Assembly: GCA_029820045.1 (NCBI GenBank)
Contig: JALGVE010000058.1
Coordinates: forward strand, 1 to 43,975
From: Candidatus Zipacnadia bacterium
GTDB lineage: Bacteria > Armatimonadota > Zipacnadia > Zipacnadales > UBA5352
Length of the DNA stretch: 43,975 bases
Direction of reading: 5' to 3'
The stretch's first letter is position 1; every line of letters starts with the position of its first letter. The position numbers were made by a program, and so were the translations under genes. Shown one piece after another: positions 42,407-43,975 of the stretch. The notes below the pieces were generated by a model, which was not told the origin of the DNA, ran no database searches, and saw only the letters and a list, made by a program, of their open reading frames with translations.

Positions 42407-42624
42407 CAGGAGCATCGGTTTTGCGAGGCAGGCTCGGGCTGTGGTGTAGGGCGGGGACCTGTTTGTCCCCCGCAGCCTTGGCGAAGGGGGGCCCCGCCCG
42501 CCTGGGGTGCGCCACAGGTGCGCGCCCTACATACGACAGCGGCGCCCGCGGTGCCGCCGAGGCGCGATCGGCGCGGCCCCCCCGCCGAGGGCGACGAGCG
42601 GCAGGGCTAGAAACGATGCTCCTG
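42407..42624. mobile_element. MITE-like element, copy 2 (218 bp)
   Basis: Left end CAGGAGCATCGGTTTTGC (42407-42424); the right end read inverted begins CAGGAGCATCGTTTC (42610-42624). The first 11 bases match exactly. The interior is closely similar to copy 1 (GTAGGGCGGGGACCTGTTTG; GCGCGCCCTACATACGACAG). No ORF and no obvious flanking duplication. Its left end lies 18 bp upstream of the -35 box of the protease operon. Confidence 0.8.
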
Positions 42625-42749
42625 GCCCCACGGGGCGGCACCCAGGGAAAAGCGGACAATCACCTACTTCCCTCTCGAAAACAGAGGTCCGGTTGCGCTC
42701 GCGGCGAATCAGGCCCCGTTGCGACCATCAGACCACGGAGGCGGCGAAC

Positions 42750-43523
42750 ATGCGAGATGACGTGGATCTTCACATTCACACCGCGCGCATCGGCTGCGCC
42801 AATGAGACCATGACCGTGCCCGCCCTGCTGGAACGCTGTGAGCAAGAGGGCATCACCACCATCGCCATCACCGATCACCTCAACACGCCCGACCAGCTCC
42901 CCACCCACCTGCAGATTAAGGAGGACCTGCGCGCCTACGAGGGCCCGATCAAGATCACGTGGGGCGTGGAGGTCAACGTCATTGACAAGGACACCGGCGC
43001 GGTCTCCATCAATGAGGAGCAGGTCGAGGAGGCCGGCTTCGAGTTCGTCATCGGCGGCCCGCATAGCACTTACTTCACGGAGCCGGACATCAGGGGGATC
43101 ATTGACCTCCAGCACAAGCTGATGATGGCGGTCGTGAACAACCCGCTCGTGGACGTGCTGGTGCATCCGTGGTGGTTCGGCCGGGGGGAGTTCGAGAACG
43201 GTACGCTTGCCTGGATGACCGACCTTCAGCAGGTTCCGGAGGAACACATTGACGAGCTGGCGGAAGCGGCAGTCGCTACGGGGACGGCCATCGAGATGAA
43301 CGCCTGCGCCATCATCACGAATCCGATGTACGGCCCGGCCTTTCAGGAGGACTACAAGCGGTACTTGCGGGACCTCTACGAGCGAGGGGTCTCATTCACC
43401 GTGTCCTCGGACGCGCACGACATTAATTCCGTCGGGCGCTCCAAGCTTGCGGCCCAGTACCTGGATGAGATCGGCGTCCCCGACGACCGCATCGTGGTCC
43501 CGCCGCCGTCGGATTTCTCGTAG
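42750..43523 (+). CDS. PHP-domain phosphoesterase-like protein
   Basis: 257 residues from ATG 42750, with GGAGG 8 nt upstream. PHP proteins are metal-dependent phosphoesterases such as histidinol phosphatase. Metal motifs seen are DLHIHT (6-11), TDH (~41-43), GVEVN (Glu ~73), GGPHS, VHPWW and SSDAHD near the C-terminus. The length and spacing suit a stand-alone PHP enzyme rather than a polymerase domain. The substrate is unknown. It is divergent from the presenilin-like operon. Confidence 0.88.
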   Translation: MRDDVDLHIHTARIGCANETMTVPALLERCEQEGITTIAITDHLNTPDQLPTHLQIKEDLRAYEGPIKITWGVEVNVIDKDTGAVSINEEQVEEAGFEFVIGGPHSTYFTEPDIRGIIDLQHKLMMAVVNNPLVDVLVHPWWFGRGEFENGTLAWMTDLQQVPEEHIDELAEAAVATGTAIEMNACAIITNPMYGPAFQEDYKRYLRDLYERGVSFTVSSDAHDINSVGRSKLAAQYLDEIGVPDDRIVVPPPSDFS

Positions 43524-43975
43524 TAGCGGGAACCCGACCGCCTTCGTGAAGGCTACGCCCTCGCCAACGACACGTCTAACCGCAGAGACGCAGAGAACGC
43601 GGAGAGCGGAGAGAACCTCACTCCGCCCCGCATTGCGGGGCTTCAGCCCCGCCAGGCACAGGGGAAAACCCGTAGGTCGCAACCTGGGGCGCCGAAGCCT
43701 CGGCGAAGCAGGCTCCTGGTCACACTCCACGAGCATCGGTTTTGGAGCTGGGCGCGGCGCAGGTCCGCGCCCTACACGGGCCGGGCTGCCACCTTCGCCA
43801 AGGCTTCGGCGGCCAGGAAAGCCTGGCCCCTCCATACGACAACGATATTCCCCACAGTAGCCCGGGCTTGCCGCCCGCCACGGACAGCCTGCCATTCGGC
43901 GCGGCTTCAGAGCCATCCGAGAAGCTCGCGCCACCCCGGGGACCGTCCCCTTTTTCGCTGCTTGTCCGCCGTAGC
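43524..43975. repeat. Right-edge intergenic region with repeats
   Basis: 452 bp with no gene. It contains a solo MITE-type end (GAGCATCGGTTTT, 43731-43743), a relative of the GGGCCGGGCT...GGCCCCTCCATAC family (43778-43836), GGGGACCGTCCCCTTTTT near 43937, and CTTGTCCGCCGTAGC cut by the window end. Confidence 0.65.

Larger units (their letters stand above)
42283..42749. other. Divergent region with promoter and MITE-like element
   Basis: 467 bp. It holds the promoter of the protease operon (42361-42388, minus strand), the complete 218-bp element (42407-42624), and the leader of the PHP gene with GGAGG at about 42738. No gene seen. Confidence 0.75.

Overview
The window is about 44 kb of high-GC bacterial chromosome carrying 32 protein genes, two of them broken and one running off the left edge. 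I found no rRNA or tRNA gene, no CRISPR array and no complete transposase. The organism is probably a diderm from an uncultured lineage. A porin with an N-terminal SLH domain is typical of Armatimonadota, Deinococcota and similar groups, and the mix of DUF4091/GH123-like enzymes, sugar-catabolic genes and palindrome-filled intergenic gaps fits Armatimonadota or a neighbouring phylum. That placement is inference.

Layout. 1-4646: two divergent secreted carbohydrate-active genes (a frameshifted glycosidase-like gene and a large DUF4091/GH123-like protein). 5065-6844: three unrecognised genes in a tight cassette with their own promoter. 6861-8556: a GT-C-like membrane protein gene broken by two short tandem duplications. 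9081-18575: a catabolic block with an HpcH/HpaI aldolase coupled to a D-2-hydroxyacid dehydrogenase, an M14 peptidase-like protein and a second dehydrogenase on the + strand, facing an epimerase, a DUF72 protein, a D-aminoacylase and an AAC(3)-sugar isomerase fusion on the - strand. 18940-22223: a CopB-type copper ATPase divergent from a Cys-rich stalk-domain protein. 22381-24723: a secreted three-domain protein and a small zinc-finger protein. 25145-26848: the SLH/collagen-like porin, with a strong promoter, long leader and clear terminator. 26954-34145: a lipoprotein, then the DUF4129-DUF4350-MoxR-DUF58 set with SpoIIM and RDD proteins. 34519-40605: ComEC, ComEA and LeuRS. 40931-42282: a zinc-ribbon-like protein translationally coupled to a presenilin-like GxGD membrane protease. 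42750-43523: a PHP-domain phosphoesterase-like protein.

Two things stand out. The first is the bacterial presenilin-like protein at 40931-41947: two membrane aspartates, a GxGD motif and a PALP motif all lie in the right order and spacing, and the gene sits in a two-gene operon behind an almost consensus promoter. The second is intergenic: a 218-bp element with 18-bp terminal inverted repeats (MITE-like), one copy flanked by an 8-bp direct repeat, together with several families of short palindromes that fill nearly every gap.

Four exact tandem duplications of 53-56 bp occur in the window. Three of them break two genes. They may be real slippage events or assembly joins, and reads are needed to decide.
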